DNA of 64,000 nucleotides from Halobacteriales archaeon QS_6_64_34 (GCA_003020925.1 PXRT01000013.1:146520-210519); one strand, 5' to 3'; shown: positions 15,526 to 25,606, numbered from the stretch's first letter. A program made the numbers and translations. Notes: generated from the sequence alone by a model not told the origin.

Positions 15526-17595
15526 CTATCGGGCGTCCTCGATGGCCTCCAGCACTTTGGGGTTCTCGATGCTTGACATGTCCCCGCGTTCTTCGCCGCG
15601 ATAGACGGCGCCGATGGCCCGCCGGAGTATCTTCCCGCTTTGGGTCTTCGGGAACGCGTCGACGAACAGCACCTCGCGAGGGCGGAACGGCTTACCGAGC
15701 CGGTCGCCGACGGTCGTGCTAACGCTCTCTCGCAGGCTGTCTGTGGGGTCGCGGTCCGGTTCGAGGACGACGTAGAGCACGACCGCCGTGCCCGTCGTCT
15801 CGTCGGGAACGCCCACCGCAGCAGCCTGGTTGACGGCGGGGTGGTCCATCGCCGCCCCCTCGACCTCCGCTGGCCCGACCTTCCGACCCGCGACGTTGAG
15901 CGCGTCGTCGGCCCGCCCGTGGAGAAACCAGAGCCCGTCGTCGTCTCGCTGGGCCCAGTCGCCGTGGTTCCACAGGTCGTCCCACCGTGACCAGTACTCC
16001 CCGACGTAGCGCTCGTCGCCGGACCAGAGGGATTTCGTCATCGAGGGACAGGCATCACGGGCGACGAGATAGCCGCGTTCGCCCGTCTCGGCGATTGACT
16101 CGCCGACCTCGTCGACGATGTCGACGTCCATCCCCAGTCCCGGGCCGCCCAGCGTACAGGGTTTGAGCTCCTGGATGGGCATCGGCATCAGGAAACAGCC
16201 CATGATTTCCGTGCCGCCGGAGATGTTGATGATGGGACAGTCGCCGGTGCCGACCGCTTCGTAGAACCACTGCCAGCTCTCGGGGTCCCAGGGCTCGCCG
16301 GTCGAGCCGAGCAGGCGCAGCGAGGACAGGTCGTGGCCTTCGAGCCACTCGTCGCCCTGCTTGCGCAGCGCCCGGATGGCGGTCGGCGAGACGCCGAAGA
16401 CGGTGAGGTCGTGGCGGTCTATCATCTCCCAGTAGCGGTCCGGGTCGGGGTGGTCGGGCGCGCCCTCGTACATGAAGACGGTGCCACCCAGCGCGTGGTT
16501 TCCGAGCAGGGTCCAGGGGCCCATCATCCAGCCGATGTCGCTGACCCAGAAGAAGCGGTCGCCGGGTTTGTGGTCGAACCCGAAGTAAATCTCCTTGGCC
16601 GCCTGCACGAGCGCCCCCGCGTGCGTATGAACGATGCCTTTGGGCTCACCGGTGGTGCCCGAGGAGTACAGCAGCATCGACTCCTGACCGCTCGGCAGTG
16701 ATTTCGTCCCGTAGCTGTCCGGCTGTGAGCCGATGGCGTCGGTCCACCACTCGTCGCGGTGGGTCCAGGTGAGCGTCGCCTCGGGGTCGTCCGCGATGCC
16801 GGCCCGGTCGTACACGACGACGTGTTCGACCCCGTCGCCGTCGACCCGACCCCGGGCCTGTTCGATGGCCGCGTCCGCAGTGTCTTTCAGTTCGACCGTC
16901 GAGCCCCGGCGGTAGAAGCCGTCGCCGGTAAAGAGCACTGAGCAGTCAGCGTCCGCGAGCCGCGTCGCCGTGGCGTCGACGCCAAAGCCGGAGAAGATTG
17001 GCACCGCGATAGCCCCGGCCTTCAGACAGCCATAGAAGATGCTCGTCACCTCGGGGACCATCGGCATGTAGAGGCCGACGGTGTCGCCCGTCTCCACGCC
17101 CACGGACTCGAGATAGTTGGCGACTCGGTTGCTCCCTTCGTGGAGGTCGTGGTAGGTGACCTGGCGCACGTCGCCGGGTTCGCCCTCCCAGATGAGCGCG
17201 ACCTGGTTGCGTACATCGGTGTCGGGCGCCGCGTGGCGGTCCACGGCGTTGTGGGCCGCGTTCAGTTGCCCACGGGGATACCAGTTCGTGAACTGCGGCC
17301 CGTCGAAGGTCTCCGTTTCGCCATCGGCCGTCTCGACGGTGTGCGTCTCCGTCTCGCGGACCGCGTCGTAGTTCTGGAAAAATTCGACCTGAAGGTAGTC
17401 GACGAGTTCGTCCCAGAACCAGTCGACGCCGCTCTCGGGGACACCCTCGATATCCGTCGTCGTCCGTCGCACCAGTTCCTCGTAGTCCTCGATACCGAAC
17501 GTCTGCATGAACTGCCAGACGTTGGTCGATTCCACGAACTCCCGCGTGGGCTCGTGGACGACACGGTCCAGTTGCTCAAGTGACTCGGGGGCCAT
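15526..17595 (-). CDS. AMP-forming acyl-CoA synthetase (acetyl-CoA synthetase-like)
   Basis: A 689-residue adenylate-forming enzyme that activates a carboxylic acid to its CoA thioester via an acyl-AMP. It has the ACAS-type N-terminal region, the P-loop-like LLYSSGTTGEPKGIVHTHAG near 290, GSTGEPWDPESWQWFYE, the YxSR/WxTG-like NISGGTEIMGC block, and the C-terminal hinge and lysine motif KTQSGKILRRAIGAVYRGE. The acid is not readable: acetate, propionate or a longer acid. The nearby mutase and epimerase make propionate attractive but unproven. Start at MAPESLEQ; ORF-track residues upstream enter the divergent promoter region shared with the GNAT gene. Confidence 0.9.
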   Translation of the reverse strand: MAPESLEQLDRVVHEPTREFVESTNVWQFMQTFGIEDYEELVRRTTTDIEGVPESGVDWFWDELVDYLQVEFFQNYDAVRETETHTVETADGETETFDGPQFTNWYPRGQLNAAHNAVDRHAAPDTDVRNQVALIWEGEPGDVRQVTYHDLHEGSNRVANYLESVGVETGDTVGLYMPMVPEVTSIFYGCLKAGAIAVPIFSGFGVDATATRLADADCSVLFTGDGFYRRGSTVELKDTADAAIEQARGRVDGDGVEHVVVYDRAGIADDPEATLTWTHRDEWWTDAIGSQPDSYGTKSLPSGQESMLLYSSGTTGEPKGIVHTHAGALVQAAKEIYFGFDHKPGDRFFWVSDIGWMMGPWTLLGNHALGGTVFMYEGAPDHPDPDRYWEMIDRHDLTVFGVSPTAIRALRKQGDEWLEGHDLSSLRLLGSTGEPWDPESWQWFYEAVGTGDCPIINISGGTEIMGCFLMPMPIQELKPCTLGGPGLGMDVDIVDEVGESIAETGERGYLVARDACPSMTKSLWSGDERYVGEYWSRWDDLWNHGDWAQRDDDGLWFLHGRADDALNVAGRKVGPAEVEGAAMDHPAVNQAAAVGVPDETTGTAVVLYVVLEPDRDPTDSLRESVSTTVGDRLGKPFRPREVLFVDAFPKTQSGKILRRAIGAVYRGEERGDMSSIENPKVLEAIEDAR

Positions 17596-17717
17596 AGTAT
17601 GGGAGTTCGTCCCACACAACCAAGTAAGTGCCCGGCACTGGCGGCCAGAACGCGTTGACAAGCACGCCGGTCGGTCCCCCGGAAACCCTTTTGCACCGGG
17701 ACAGCCAAGGTCCGGAC

Positions 17718-18302
17718 ATGTACGTCCGGGATGCGAAAAACCGAGAGGAGGTCTGGTTGCTGGACCACATCGAGGAGATGGGGCTGGACGAGACGAACTT
17801 CCGTTCCCGCGACTACGTCATCGCCATCGACGAACACGACAACCGGAAGGCCGGGTTCGGCCGCATCAGAATCCACAAACCCGACGACGGCGACCCCATC
17901 TGTGAACTCACGAGCATCGGCGTCCTCCCGGAGTGGCGCGGCCAGGGCGTCGGCGCCCACGTCATCGAGCGCCTCGTCGAGTACGCCTCCGACGAGGGGT
18001 TCGACGTGGTCTACTCGCTGACCGGCGCCGACCGCTATCTCACACAGTTCGGGTTCGAACGCATCGACGAGTCGGAACTGCCCGACCGGCTACAGGAGCG
18101 ACTGGAGACCAAACGCGAGAACATCCAACCCGACGCCGTCCCGATGCGGGTGGCCCACGACGACTTCCGGGTCCCGCCGCGCTTTCGCGAGCGGTTCAAG
18201 AACGCCTCGGCCCACGAACCCGAGCCCGAACCCGAAGACACCGCCGAGGACTTCGGTATCGACCCCGACGAAGCGACCTACAAGTACGACACTGGACGAT
18301 AG
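17718..18302 (+). CDS. GNAT-family N-acetyltransferase
   Basis: A 194-residue protein. The acetyl-CoA binding motif A is ELTSIGVLPEWRGQGVGAHVIERLVEYA (Q/RxxGxG/A form) near residues 65-95, followed by YSLTGADRYLTQFGFER. The C-terminal ~70 residues are an acidic tail (EPEPEPEDTAEDFGIDPDE) beyond the GNAT fold. Acceptor unknown. Divergently arranged with the acyl-CoA synthetase (122 bp between starts). Acetyltransferase regulation of AMP-forming synthetases is known in bacteria, so the pairing is suggestive only. Confidence 0.88.
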   Translation: MYVRDAKNREEVWLLDHIEEMGLDETNFRSRDYVIAIDEHDNRKAGFGRIRIHKPDDGDPICELTSIGVLPEWRGQGVGAHVIERLVEYASDEGFDVVYSLTGADRYLTQFGFERIDESELPDRLQERLETKRENIQPDAVPMRVAHDDFRVPPRFRERFKNASAHEPEPEPEDTAEDFGIDPDEATYKYDTGR

Positions 18303-18372
18303 TTGTTTCTGGATTTGGTGGGTTCGGGACGGCATCTGTCTCTCCGACGGTGTTTCTTGACCGTCCCTTTCA

Positions 18373-18452
18373 TACGGTCGGTTGTAGATTATTTCCGGCG
18401 AACGTCGACCCCGGGGTCGACCTTGACCGGTAAATTGCTACAACCGACCGTA
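18373..18452 (-). repeat. 80-bp hairpin element, copy 2 (MITE-like)
   Basis: Outer arms TACGGTCGGTTGTAG and CTACAACCGACCGTA are perfect inverted repeats. The centre GTCGACCCCGGGGTCGAC is an 18-bp perfect palindrome. TCA flanks both ends (18370-18372, 18453-18455). Oriented opposite to copies 1 and 3. It sits in the gap between the convergent GNAT and FKBP genes. Confidence 0.87.
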
Positions 18453-18498
18453 TCAGGCGGTACAAACAGTCGGCACCGCGAACAGAACTGGCTGCTAG

Positions 18499-18972
18499 TC
18501 ACCGAACGTCGATGACTTCGATATCGAAGACGAGCGTGCGCCCCGCGAGTTCGTGGTTGAAATCCACTTGGACGGCGTCGTCGCGCACCGTGACCACGTC
18601 GCCGTGGAGTTCGTTTTTCGCCTCGACGTGGATGCCGACCTCCGGCTCCTGGCCGACCATCTCCTCGAAGGCCTCGGGGTCGTACTCGCGGAGCTTCTCC
18701 GCCTCGAACTCGCCGTAGGCCTTCGCGGGCGGGACCTCGATGGTCTTCTCCTCGCCGTCCTCCATCCCGACGAGGGCCTCGTCGATACCCTCGATGATGT
18801 CGCCCCGACCGACGGTGAACGAAAGCGGTGCGTAATCTGCCGGTTCGTTCCCCTGTGCCGTGATGAGGTCCTCGTGGCGGGCGACGTCCTGTCGCGAGGT
18901 GTCGAAGAGGCTCCCGTCCTCGAACCGTCCGACGTAGTGGATGGTCACCCCATCCCCGGGCTCGATTGGCAT
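18499..18972 (-). CDS. FKBP-type peptidyl-prolyl isomerase (SlyD-like)
   Basis: A 157-residue isomerase and chaperone. The FKBP core ([49 protein letters not shown]) is interrupted by the insert-in-flap domain ([18 protein letters not shown]...[34 protein letters not shown]) typical of archaeal/SlyD proteins. It lacks the metal-binding His-rich tail of E. coli SlyD and has no signal peptide, so it acts in the cytosol on proline-limited folding. Start at MPIEPGDG. Divergent from the mutase gene. Confidence 0.93.
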   Translation of the reverse strand: MPIEPGDGVTIHYVGRFEDGSLFDTSRQDVARHEDLITAQGNEPADYAPLSFTVGRGDIIEGIDEALVGMEDGEEKTIEVPPAKAYGEFEAEKLREYDPEAFEEMVGQEPEVGIHVEAKNELHGDVVTVRDDAVQVDFNHELAGRTLVFDIEVIDVR

Positions 18973-19113
18973 ACCACGTGTTCTGTACAGGAACGATTTA
19001 AACCCAGCTTTTGCTCGCCGAACCTGCTGGCCGTACCGACATCGAGCCCGACTCGTCGGGGACACGTCGCCGGGTCGCGAACCCTTAAGCCGGCGCCGGC
19101 CTACGCGTTCGGC

Positions 19114-20796
19114 ATGTTCGACCCCGAGGAGCTGGACGAGATTCGCGAGGCGAAAGCCGAGTGGGAGACAGAGAACGTCCAGCCGACCGTCGACCGATTC
19201 GGCGAGCGCGAGAAGCGGTTTAGGACGGACACGGAGGGGCAGGAAGTCGACCGACTGTACACGCCGGCGGACGTGGCCGACCTCGACTACGACGAGGACC
19301 TCGGTTTCCCGGGCCGGGAACCGTACACCCGTGGCGTCTACTCGACGGGGTATCGCGGCCGTCTCTGGACCATGCGCCAATACGCCGGGATGGGGACCGC
19401 CACGGAGACCAACGAGCGGTTCAACTACCTGCTGGACGAGGGCCAGACCGGCCTCTCGATGGCCTTCGACCTGCCGACTCAGATGGGGTATGACTCCGAC
19501 GACGCGATGGCGGCCGGCGAGGTCGGTAAGACCGGCGTCGCCATCGACTCCCTCGCCGACATGGAGACCGTCTTCGAGGGAATTCCCCTGGACGAGGTCT
19601 CGACGTCGATGACCATCAATGCGCCCGCCGCCGTCCTGCTGGCGATGTACATCGCCGTCGGCGACATCCAGGGCGTCGACCGAGCGGACCTTCGGGGCAC
19701 CATCCAGAACGACGTGCTCAAGGAGTATATCGCCCGCAACACGTTCATCTACCCGCCCGAGCCCTCGATGCGACTCATCACCGATATCTTCGAGTTCTGC
19801 GCGGCGGAGACGCCGAAGTTCAACACGATTTCCATCTCGGGCTATCACATCCGCGAGGCCGGGTCGACGGCCGCTCAGGAAATCGCGTTCACGCTCGGGG
19901 ACGGCATCGAGTACGTCGAGGCCGCCATCGAGGCCGGGCTGGACGTCGACGACTTCGCCCCACAGCTCTCCTTCTTTTTCGCGTCGTACAACAACATCTT
20001 GGAGGAGGTCGCGAAGTTCCGGGCCGCCCGGCGGCTGTGGGCGAAGCTGATGGACGAGCGCTTCGACGCCGAGAATCCAAAGTCCAAACAGCTCAAGTTC
20101 CACACACAGACCGCCGGCTCGACGCTGACCGCCCAGCAGATAGAGAACAACGTCGTCAGAGTGGCCTATCAGGCACTGGCCGCAGTGCTGGGTGGCACCC
20201 AGAGTCTACACACCAACGGGAAAGACGAGGCCATCGGCCTGCCCACCGAGGAGTCGGTCCGGACCGCCCTGCGGACCCAGCAGATTCTCGCCCACGAATC
20301 GGGAGCCGCCGACACTATCGACCCGCTCGCGGGCAGCTACTACGTCGAGTCCCTGACCGACGAACTGGAACAGGAAGCCCGCGCCATCATCGAGGACGTC
20401 GACGAACGCGGCGGGATGCGCCGGGCCATCGAGAACCAGTGGGTCCAGCGCCGGATTCAGGACGTGGCCTTCGAGCGCCAGCGCGAGCAGGAGGCCGGCG
20501 AGCGCATCATCGTCGGCGTCAACGAGTTCGAAGTCGAAGAGGAGGGTGAGCAGGACATCGAGGAGGTCGACGAGGCCGTCGAGGCCGCCCAGCAGGAGAG
20601 CGTCGCCAAGGTGCGTAAGGAGCGCGACGACGACGCCGTCGAGGCCAGACTCGACGCGCTGCGGGAGGCCACACAGGGCGAGGAGAATCTGATGCCCTAC
20701 ATCGTCGACGCGGTGAAAGCCTACGCGACCACGGGCGAGGTGTGTGACGTACTCCGGGACGTCTTCGGGGAGTACCAGCCCGGCTCGTCGATGTGA
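19114..20796 (+). CDS. mcmA1: Methylmalonyl-CoA mutase, large (substrate-binding) subunit
   Basis: A 560-residue TIM-barrel subunit. Motifs: [26 protein letters not shown]-type block (here [18 protein letters not shown]), [75 protein letters not shown]. It stops before the B12-binding domain, which in haloarchaea is a separate small subunit; none is in this window. Reaction: (R)-methylmalonyl-CoA to succinyl-CoA with adenosylcobalamin. The epimerase follows after 45 bp, very likely the same operon. In some haloarchaea this step serves the methylaspartate cycle as well as propionyl-CoA use. Confidence 0.96.
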   Translation: MFDPEELDEIREAKAEWETENVQPTVDRFGEREKRFRTDTEGQEVDRLYTPADVADLDYDEDLGFPGREPYTRGVYSTGYRGRLWTMRQYAGMGTATETNERFNYLLDEGQTGLSMAFDLPTQMGYDSDDAMAAGEVGKTGVAIDSLADMETVFEGIPLDEVSTSMTINAPAAVLLAMYIAVGDIQGVDRADLRGTIQNDVLKEYIARNTFIYPPEPSMRLITDIFEFCAAETPKFNTISISGYHIREAGSTAAQEIAFTLGDGIEYVEAAIEAGLDVDDFAPQLSFFFASYNNILEEVAKFRAARRLWAKLMDERFDAENPKSKQLKFHTQTAGSTLTAQQIENNVVRVAYQALAAVLGGTQSLHTNGKDEAIGLPTEESVRTALRTQQILAHESGAADTIDPLAGSYYVESLTDELEQEARAIIEDVDERGGMRRAIENQWVQRRIQDVAFERQREQEAGERIIVGVNEFEVEEEGEQDIEEVDEAVEAAQQESVAKVRKERDDDAVEARLDALREATQGEENLMPYIVDAVKAYATTGEVCDVLRDVFGEYQPGSSM

Positions 20797-20841
20797 GCGG
20801 GTCGTCAGACGAACTATAACCCGTCCCCGAGAAGCACGCCC

Positions 20842-21231
20842 ATGCAGTTCGACCACGCCGGCGTCGCGACCGACGACGCCGACGGCCTCGCGGCTCTCTA
20901 CGGGACCGCCTTCGACGCGCCGGTCGCCCACGAAGAGGAGTTCGACGGGCTCCGCGTCGTCTTCCTGAATCTGGGCAACGGCTACTTCGAACTCCTCGAG
21001 CCACTGCCCGGTGCCGACGGCGCCGTCTCGACCTATCTCGACCGACACGGACCGGGGCTCCACCACCTCGCGCTCGCGACCGAGGATATCGACGCCGCAC
21101 TCGAGGCCGCGCGCGCGGCCGGCGTCGACCTCATCGACGAGTCGCCACGGCCCGGCGCGTGGGGTCACGAAGTAGCGTTTTGCCATCCGAAATCGACCGG
21201 TGGCGTCCTCGTGGAGTTCGTGGAGCACTGA
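20842..21231 (+). CDS. mce: Methylmalonyl-CoA epimerase
   Basis: A 129-residue vicinal-oxygen-chelate protein with metal ligands in MQFDHAGVATDD (His), PGLHHLALATEDID (His) and the terminal VLVEFVEH (Glu). It interconverts (S)- and (R)-methylmalonyl-CoA, feeding the mutase encoded directly upstream. A normal-length single VOC module pair. Co-transcription with mcmA1 is expected from the 45-bp gap. Confidence 0.94.
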   Translation: MQFDHAGVATDDADGLAALYGTAFDAPVAHEEEFDGLRVVFLNLGNGYFELLEPLPGADGAVSTYLDRHGPGLHHLALATEDIDAALEAARAAGVDLIDESPRPGAWGHEVAFCHPKSTGGVLVEFVEH

Positions 21232-21394
21232 CAGGTCGCCGCCAGACGGTGGTGTACGGTAACATGCATCATTACGTAAGTTGAACTATCATCCCGATAA
21301 CCGAAGACCGACTGGAGCGAGGTGAGCCACCCGAACGGACCGGCACGACGGTCGGAGGGAAAAGAACTTGTCAGTTGCAAGTATGGGTCAACAT

Positions 21395-22354
21395 ATGAAG
21401 GCAATTGTCCTTGCTGGCGGCTATGCAACACGAATGTGGCCAATCACCCGGCATCGACCCAAGATGCTGCTCCCGGTCGGCGAGTCGACCGTCATCGACG
21501 ATATCGTCGACGACCTCGAAAGCGACGAGCGCATCAACGAAATCTTCATCTCGACGAACGAGGCCTTCGCCAGCGAGTTCGAGGAACACTTCGCCCAGCG
21601 GGGGACCGACAAGATAACCATGTCCGTCGAGGACACCGCCGACGAGGACGAGAAGTTCGGTGTCGTCGGGGCGCTCGCACAGCTCGTCGACCGCGAGGGG
21701 CTGGGCGATGAGGACCTGTTGGTCATCGCCGGCGACAACCTCTTTGGCTTCAGCATCAGCGAGTTCATCGACCAGTTCAAGGAGTACGACGACCCGATGC
21801 TTGCGGCCTACGACGTCGGTGACCTCGAGAAGGCGAAATCCTACGGCCTCATCCAGGTCGAGGGCGACGAAATCGTCGACTTCCAGGAGAAACCCGACAA
21901 CCCCAAGAGCACGCTCGTCTCCATCGCCTGCTATGCCTTCCCGGCCGACGCCATCCGCTTCGACGAGTACCTCTCCGGGGACAACAACCCCGACGAGCCC
22001 GGATGGTTCATCCAGTGGCTCGTCGACCACGGCTCCGTGCGACCGTTCAGCTTCGAGGACATCTGGTACGACATCGGGACGGCCGACAGCTATCTCGAGG
22101 CCGTCGAGTTCGCCCTCCAGGGCGAGAACATCGTCGCCGACGATGCCACCGTCGAAAGCTCGAAACTCGGCGACAACGTCCACGTGCTCCCCGGCGCGAC
22201 TATCCGGAACTCCAGCGTCGAGGACACTGTTGTCTTCCAGGACGCCACCATCACCGACTCCGATGTCAGCGACTCAGTCATCGACGTGAAAGCCAGCGTC
22301 CACGACAAAGAACTCGATAACGCGCTGCTGGGCCAGCACACCCGCGTACAGTAG
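21395..22354 (+). CDS. Sugar-1-phosphate nucleotidyltransferase
   Basis: A 319-residue NDP-sugar pyrophosphorylase. MKAIVLAGGYATRMWPITRHRPKMLLPV is the nucleotide-binding loop with activating Lys, and DLLVIAGDNLFGF carries the metal Asp. DFQEKPDNPKS and WYDIGTADSYLEA follow, then a short left-handed beta-helix tail (NIVADDATVESSKLGDNVHVLPGATIRNSSVEDTV). Makes an activated sugar for glycans or N-glycosylation; which nucleotide and sugar cannot be told. Two further in-frame ATGs lie 12 and 27 bp upstream; I chose the conserved MKAIVLAGG. No glycosyltransferase cluster is nearby. Confidence 0.88.
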   Translation: MKAIVLAGGYATRMWPITRHRPKMLLPVGESTVIDDIVDDLESDERINEIFISTNEAFASEFEEHFAQRGTDKITMSVEDTADEDEKFGVVGALAQLVDREGLGDEDLLVIAGDNLFGFSISEFIDQFKEYDDPMLAAYDVGDLEKAKSYGLIQVEGDEIVDFQEKPDNPKSTLVSIACYAFPADAIRFDEYLSGDNNPDEPGWFIQWLVDHGSVRPFSFEDIWYDIGTADSYLEAVEFALQGENIVADDATVESSKLGDNVHVLPGATIRNSSVEDTVVFQDATITDSDVSDSVIDVKASVHDKELDNALLGQHTRVQ

Positions 22355-22367
22355 TACCTCTTTACTT

Positions 22368-22416
22368 CTGGGGGTTTCCTCGCGCGCTCTCCGAGCGCGC
22401 TGCGGGAATCCCCCAG
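22368..22416. terminator. Strong GC-rich hairpin between convergent genes
   Basis: CTGGGGG-TTTCCTCGCGCGCTC pairs with GAGCGCGCTGCGGGAA-TCCCCCAG around a 2-4 nt loop. It lies 14 bp after the nucleotidyltransferase stop, behind TTTACTT. It could end that transcript, and it marks the point where the merB-like reading frame loses similarity. Confidence 0.55.
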
Positions 22417-22752
22417 TCCGCGCTCGGGTGTCGTCGACCGAACCGTTCCGGGCGCGTCAGTGAGAAACGGCACCGCCAGCGGGTCGAGCACGCAGATGTA
22501 GGACTGCTCGCGCTCGTCGCCGAGGAAGGCGTGAGCGCCGTCGTCGGTCGTACAGAGGTCCTCGATGCCCGGCGGTTCGCCATCCAGGTCGCGCTTGTGG
22601 TCGCGAAGCGTCGCGACCCAGGCCGCTGCGGTCTCGGGCGGGGCGGCCCCGTAGAGGTCGCCAAGCCCCGCCGCGATATTGTCGGGGAGCCGAAACTGTT
22701 CGAGCGTCAGTTCGAGGCCGAGTCCGCTCGGGTCAATGTTGGTAGCTGCCAT
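22417..22752 (-). pseudogene. Truncated organomercurial lyase (MerB)-like gene
   Basis: About 112 residues from MAATNIDPSG are MerB-like: LTLEQFRLPDNIAAGLGDLYG and YICVLDPLAVPFL, where C-x2-D matches the catalytic Cys/Asp pair (Cys96/Asp99 of E. coli MerB), then GTVRSTTPE. The region that should supply the second catalytic Cys is absent. The frame instead runs through a GC-rich hairpin and into the antisense of the nucleotidyltransferase gene. The product would be inactive for C-Hg cleavage. Assignment is by motif only. Confidence 0.55.
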
Positions 22753-22829
22753 CGCAGTCTTACTTTGTTACCCGAAGTTATTATACTGTGAAGTCCAAAG
22801 TTAAGCAGTAAGTCCACGAGAGCGAAGCT

Positions 22830-23165
22830 ATGGAGGGATTCGACTGTGCGACCGACGACCCGAGGTGTTACTGCTTGTTGGACGACGTGCTGGGCTTGCT
22901 CGGCAAAAAGTACGTCATGGATATCGTCTGTGTCATCGCCATCCACGGGACGGTCCGGTTCGGGATGCTGGAAAAGCACATCCCCGACGCGAGCACCTCC
23001 ACGCTGTCGGCACGGCTAGACGACCTCGAACGGGAGGGGTTGCTCACCCGCCAGCAGTACGACGAGATTCCGCCCCGCGTCGAGTACGAACTGACCGACG
23101 ACGGCGCGGAGTTGGCCGAGCGGTTAGCGCCGGTCCTGGAGTGGGTCCAGGAGCGAAACGGCTGA
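22830..23165 (+). CDS. HxlR-family winged-helix regulator
   Basis: A 111-residue regulator with the HxlR layout: CYCLLDDVLGLLGKKYVMDIVCVIA, VRFGMLEKHIPDASTSTLSARLDDLEREGLL (HTH) and YDEIPPRVEYELTDDG (wing). Three Cys/His near the start (DCATDDPRCYC) could make it redox- or metal-responsive; HxlR proteins often sense reactive electrophiles. Divergent from the merB-like remnant, with an AT-rich shared spacer (TTATTATACTG) and CTTACTTTG/CAAAGTTAAG half-matching arms that may be its operator. Confidence 0.88.
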   Translation: MEGFDCATDDPRCYCLLDDVLGLLGKKYVMDIVCVIAIHGTVRFGMLEKHIPDASTSTLSARLDDLEREGLLTRQQYDEIPPRVEYELTDDGAELAERLAPVLEWVQERNG

Positions 23166-23222
23166 CTCCGGAGCGGGGGTGTGATACCCAAGGTGTAGAC
23201 GCGACGCACGGACAGCCAGGCG

Positions 23223-25441
23223 TTAAGCCTCGTCGTCGGCGTTGGGTCGGAGGTGCCGGTACGCACCGAAACCGAGGGCTGTGACGCCGGTCGCGGCGCC
23301 GAACCCTGGGCCCGAACTACCGGTCGCTTCCTCGTTCGGCGTGGGGCTCGAGGCCCCGGCCTGCATGTTGTTGCCGCCGCTGCCCCCCGCACCGCTGCTG
23401 CTGTCGTCGGCACCGCTCCCGCCGTCGTCGCTACCCTCGGACTGGGCGGCGAGTTCCTCGGGCTGGAAGACGTACATCCCGTCGTTGGGGTAGCTCCGGT
23501 TGGCGCCGCGCCAGCCGTCCTCACAGCAGAGCACGCGGCGAAGTCCGGACCGACGATGACCGGCTCAAGCGTCGAGACGTTGTAGTCCGATTCGAGTTCC
23601 GCCCGATAGACGACGCCGCCGTCGACGCGCTCCAGCGCGATGTCGCCGCCGTCGTTGCTCGGTCCCGCGAGGTCGTCGTTGAACTCGGAGATACCGAAGT
23701 AGATGTAATCGCCCGGCTGGGCGTCGTCGGCACTGTCAACGCCTTCGGCCTTGTTGAACTCGATGGACGCGCCGGCTTCCTTGCCCGCCTCCCGCGTCTC
23801 CAGGAAGGGGATTCGACGGAGTTCTTCGTCGACGCCGTCCGGACCGTTTGCCGCGTACTGGCGGCCCCATTCGACGATGTCTTCCCGTGGGATGTAATCC
23901 TGGTTGCCGTTCTCGATGACTTCGAGGTCGGCCTGTTTGAGTACGTCCTCGGTGACGTCCTCGCCCTCGCTCCAGTCGCTGTGGCTTTCGAGGTAGTCGG
24001 CCTGTGTCACGTCGTCGTACTCGGCAATCCAGGCTGCAATCTCCCGGTTGCTCGCGTGCCCGAGTTCCAGCCACTCGACTTCGAGCGGGACCTCGGCCGG
24101 TGACCCACCCGACGAGGCCGCGTCGTTCGTGACCTTGATGGCGTACAGCGTCCCCGCGACGTCCATCGGGTCGTCGTAGCTGGGAATCGGCTCGTCGGCG
24201 ACGAACTTGTAGATACCTTTGCTGTCGCCGTCCGAACAGCCATAAACCGTCCGTTCGTCGGGGAGGAAGTCCGGCGCTTCCCAGGACGTCCGACCCATCG
24301 CGTAGTGTTTGACCGGCGTGATGTCTTCGGGGGCGGCGGCCGGGTCCTGAATCTCGACGTGGTAGCCGTACCGGTACGGGTTCGGGTAGGTGTCGCCGAT
24401 TGGCTCTATGGGGTTGTCCTCACCGGCCGGGACCGGGTCGGCACCGAGGTAGTACGCGAGGTACTCGATTCCCGGAAGGTTCCAGTTCCCCTGGACGTAC
24501 CAGCCTTCGACCTCGTCGTAACTGTTGATAGCGTCTTGGACGGCTGCCGGGTTCGGCCGGTTCCAGAACTCCGCTGCAGCGACGAGCCCCTCCCCCGTGC
24601 CCGCCTCCTGGACGTCGCTCATACTGTTCGTGAGATTCGAGCGCGGGTGTGCGTAATGTTCCTCGGAGGAGACCGGCGTCTCCCAGGGCGTGAGGTCGCC
24701 ATAGCAGTTGATTCGGGTCCCGCCGATGTCACGGAACTGGGGCGTGTTGACGGTGTTGATTGCGTTCTCCGCGTCTGCCTCCCACTCCCCGTCGGCGTTC
24801 TGTGAGAGCGGCGTGCGCATGATACTCCCGGGGCTGGTCTCGTCGCCAGTGAACATGTACCCCGCCGTGCCGTCCTCGTTCGTTGTGACGAAATGGTTGG
24901 AGTCGGGGTTCTGTCCGGGGTCGTTGTACGCCACGCCGGCGAAGTTCTCAGACGTGATGGCCTGTCCGTCCGGTGTTTGGACAAACCCCCACCGCTCTGT
25001 CCCACCGTTGATAGGGTCGCCCTCCTGAATCAGATACTCGAACTCGTACGCTGCGGCCCGGGTGTAATCCTGCTCTTCGCCTTCAGGTGGGGTGGGCTCG
25101 GAGAAATCGTCGTTCGAGCCGTCGAACTCGAAGTTGAACCCGCTGTAGTAGCCGATACCGCCCTTGTCCCAGGGCTCGGGGTTGTCCCGGCTCGGGTGTT
25201 GAACACTGTGGAGCAGGCTCCCGTCGGCGAAGACGAACGGCCCGGTCATTTCGGCGCCGAACGCCGTCGTCGAGAACCGCTTGAGATTGCCGACGACGCT
25301 GGGCGCGCCGTCCGTCAGCGTGTCTTCCGGGTCCGTTTCTCTGCTGTCCCGGTCCTTCTGTGCGGTTGCGAGACCAGTCGTCCCGGCGCCGACCGCAGCG
25401 GCGACGGATGCTTTCATCAGGGTACGCCGTGATATGTCCAT
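23223..25441 (-). pseudogene. Tat-exported PhoX-type alkaline phosphatase (DUF839), frameshifted
   Basis: The N-terminus MDISRRTLMKASVAAAVGAGTTGLATAQ is a twin-arginine signal. The following ~600 residues match the PhoX/DUF839 beta-propeller (PFVFADGSLLHSVQHPSRDNPEPW, YMFTGDETSPGSIMRTPLS, DPAAAPEDITPVKHYAMGRTSWE, GDYIYFGISEFNDDLAG). After GPDFA the expected continuation is found only in another frame (RVLCCEDGWRGANRSYPNDGMYVFQPEELA), and roughly 20 family residues between the two are missing, so an internal deletion shifted the frame. The true C-terminus has a PGF-type sorting signal (SSGPGFGAATGVTALGFGAYRHLR). As sequenced, the product would be 858 residues with a nonsense tail. Confidence 0.8.
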
Positions 25442-25606
25442 GCAAGCGACAGGTCCGGGCATTCGACAAAAAGCGCTTATAAGATATCTATATTCGGCTC
25501 TGGGCACTACGTCGTCTGGGTAGCGGTACGGAGAGCTAGCAAGAACCAAGAGCCCGACGTAGCACTCATATTTACGTTCATAAACACCGGTCGCGGAACA
25601 GCGAAC

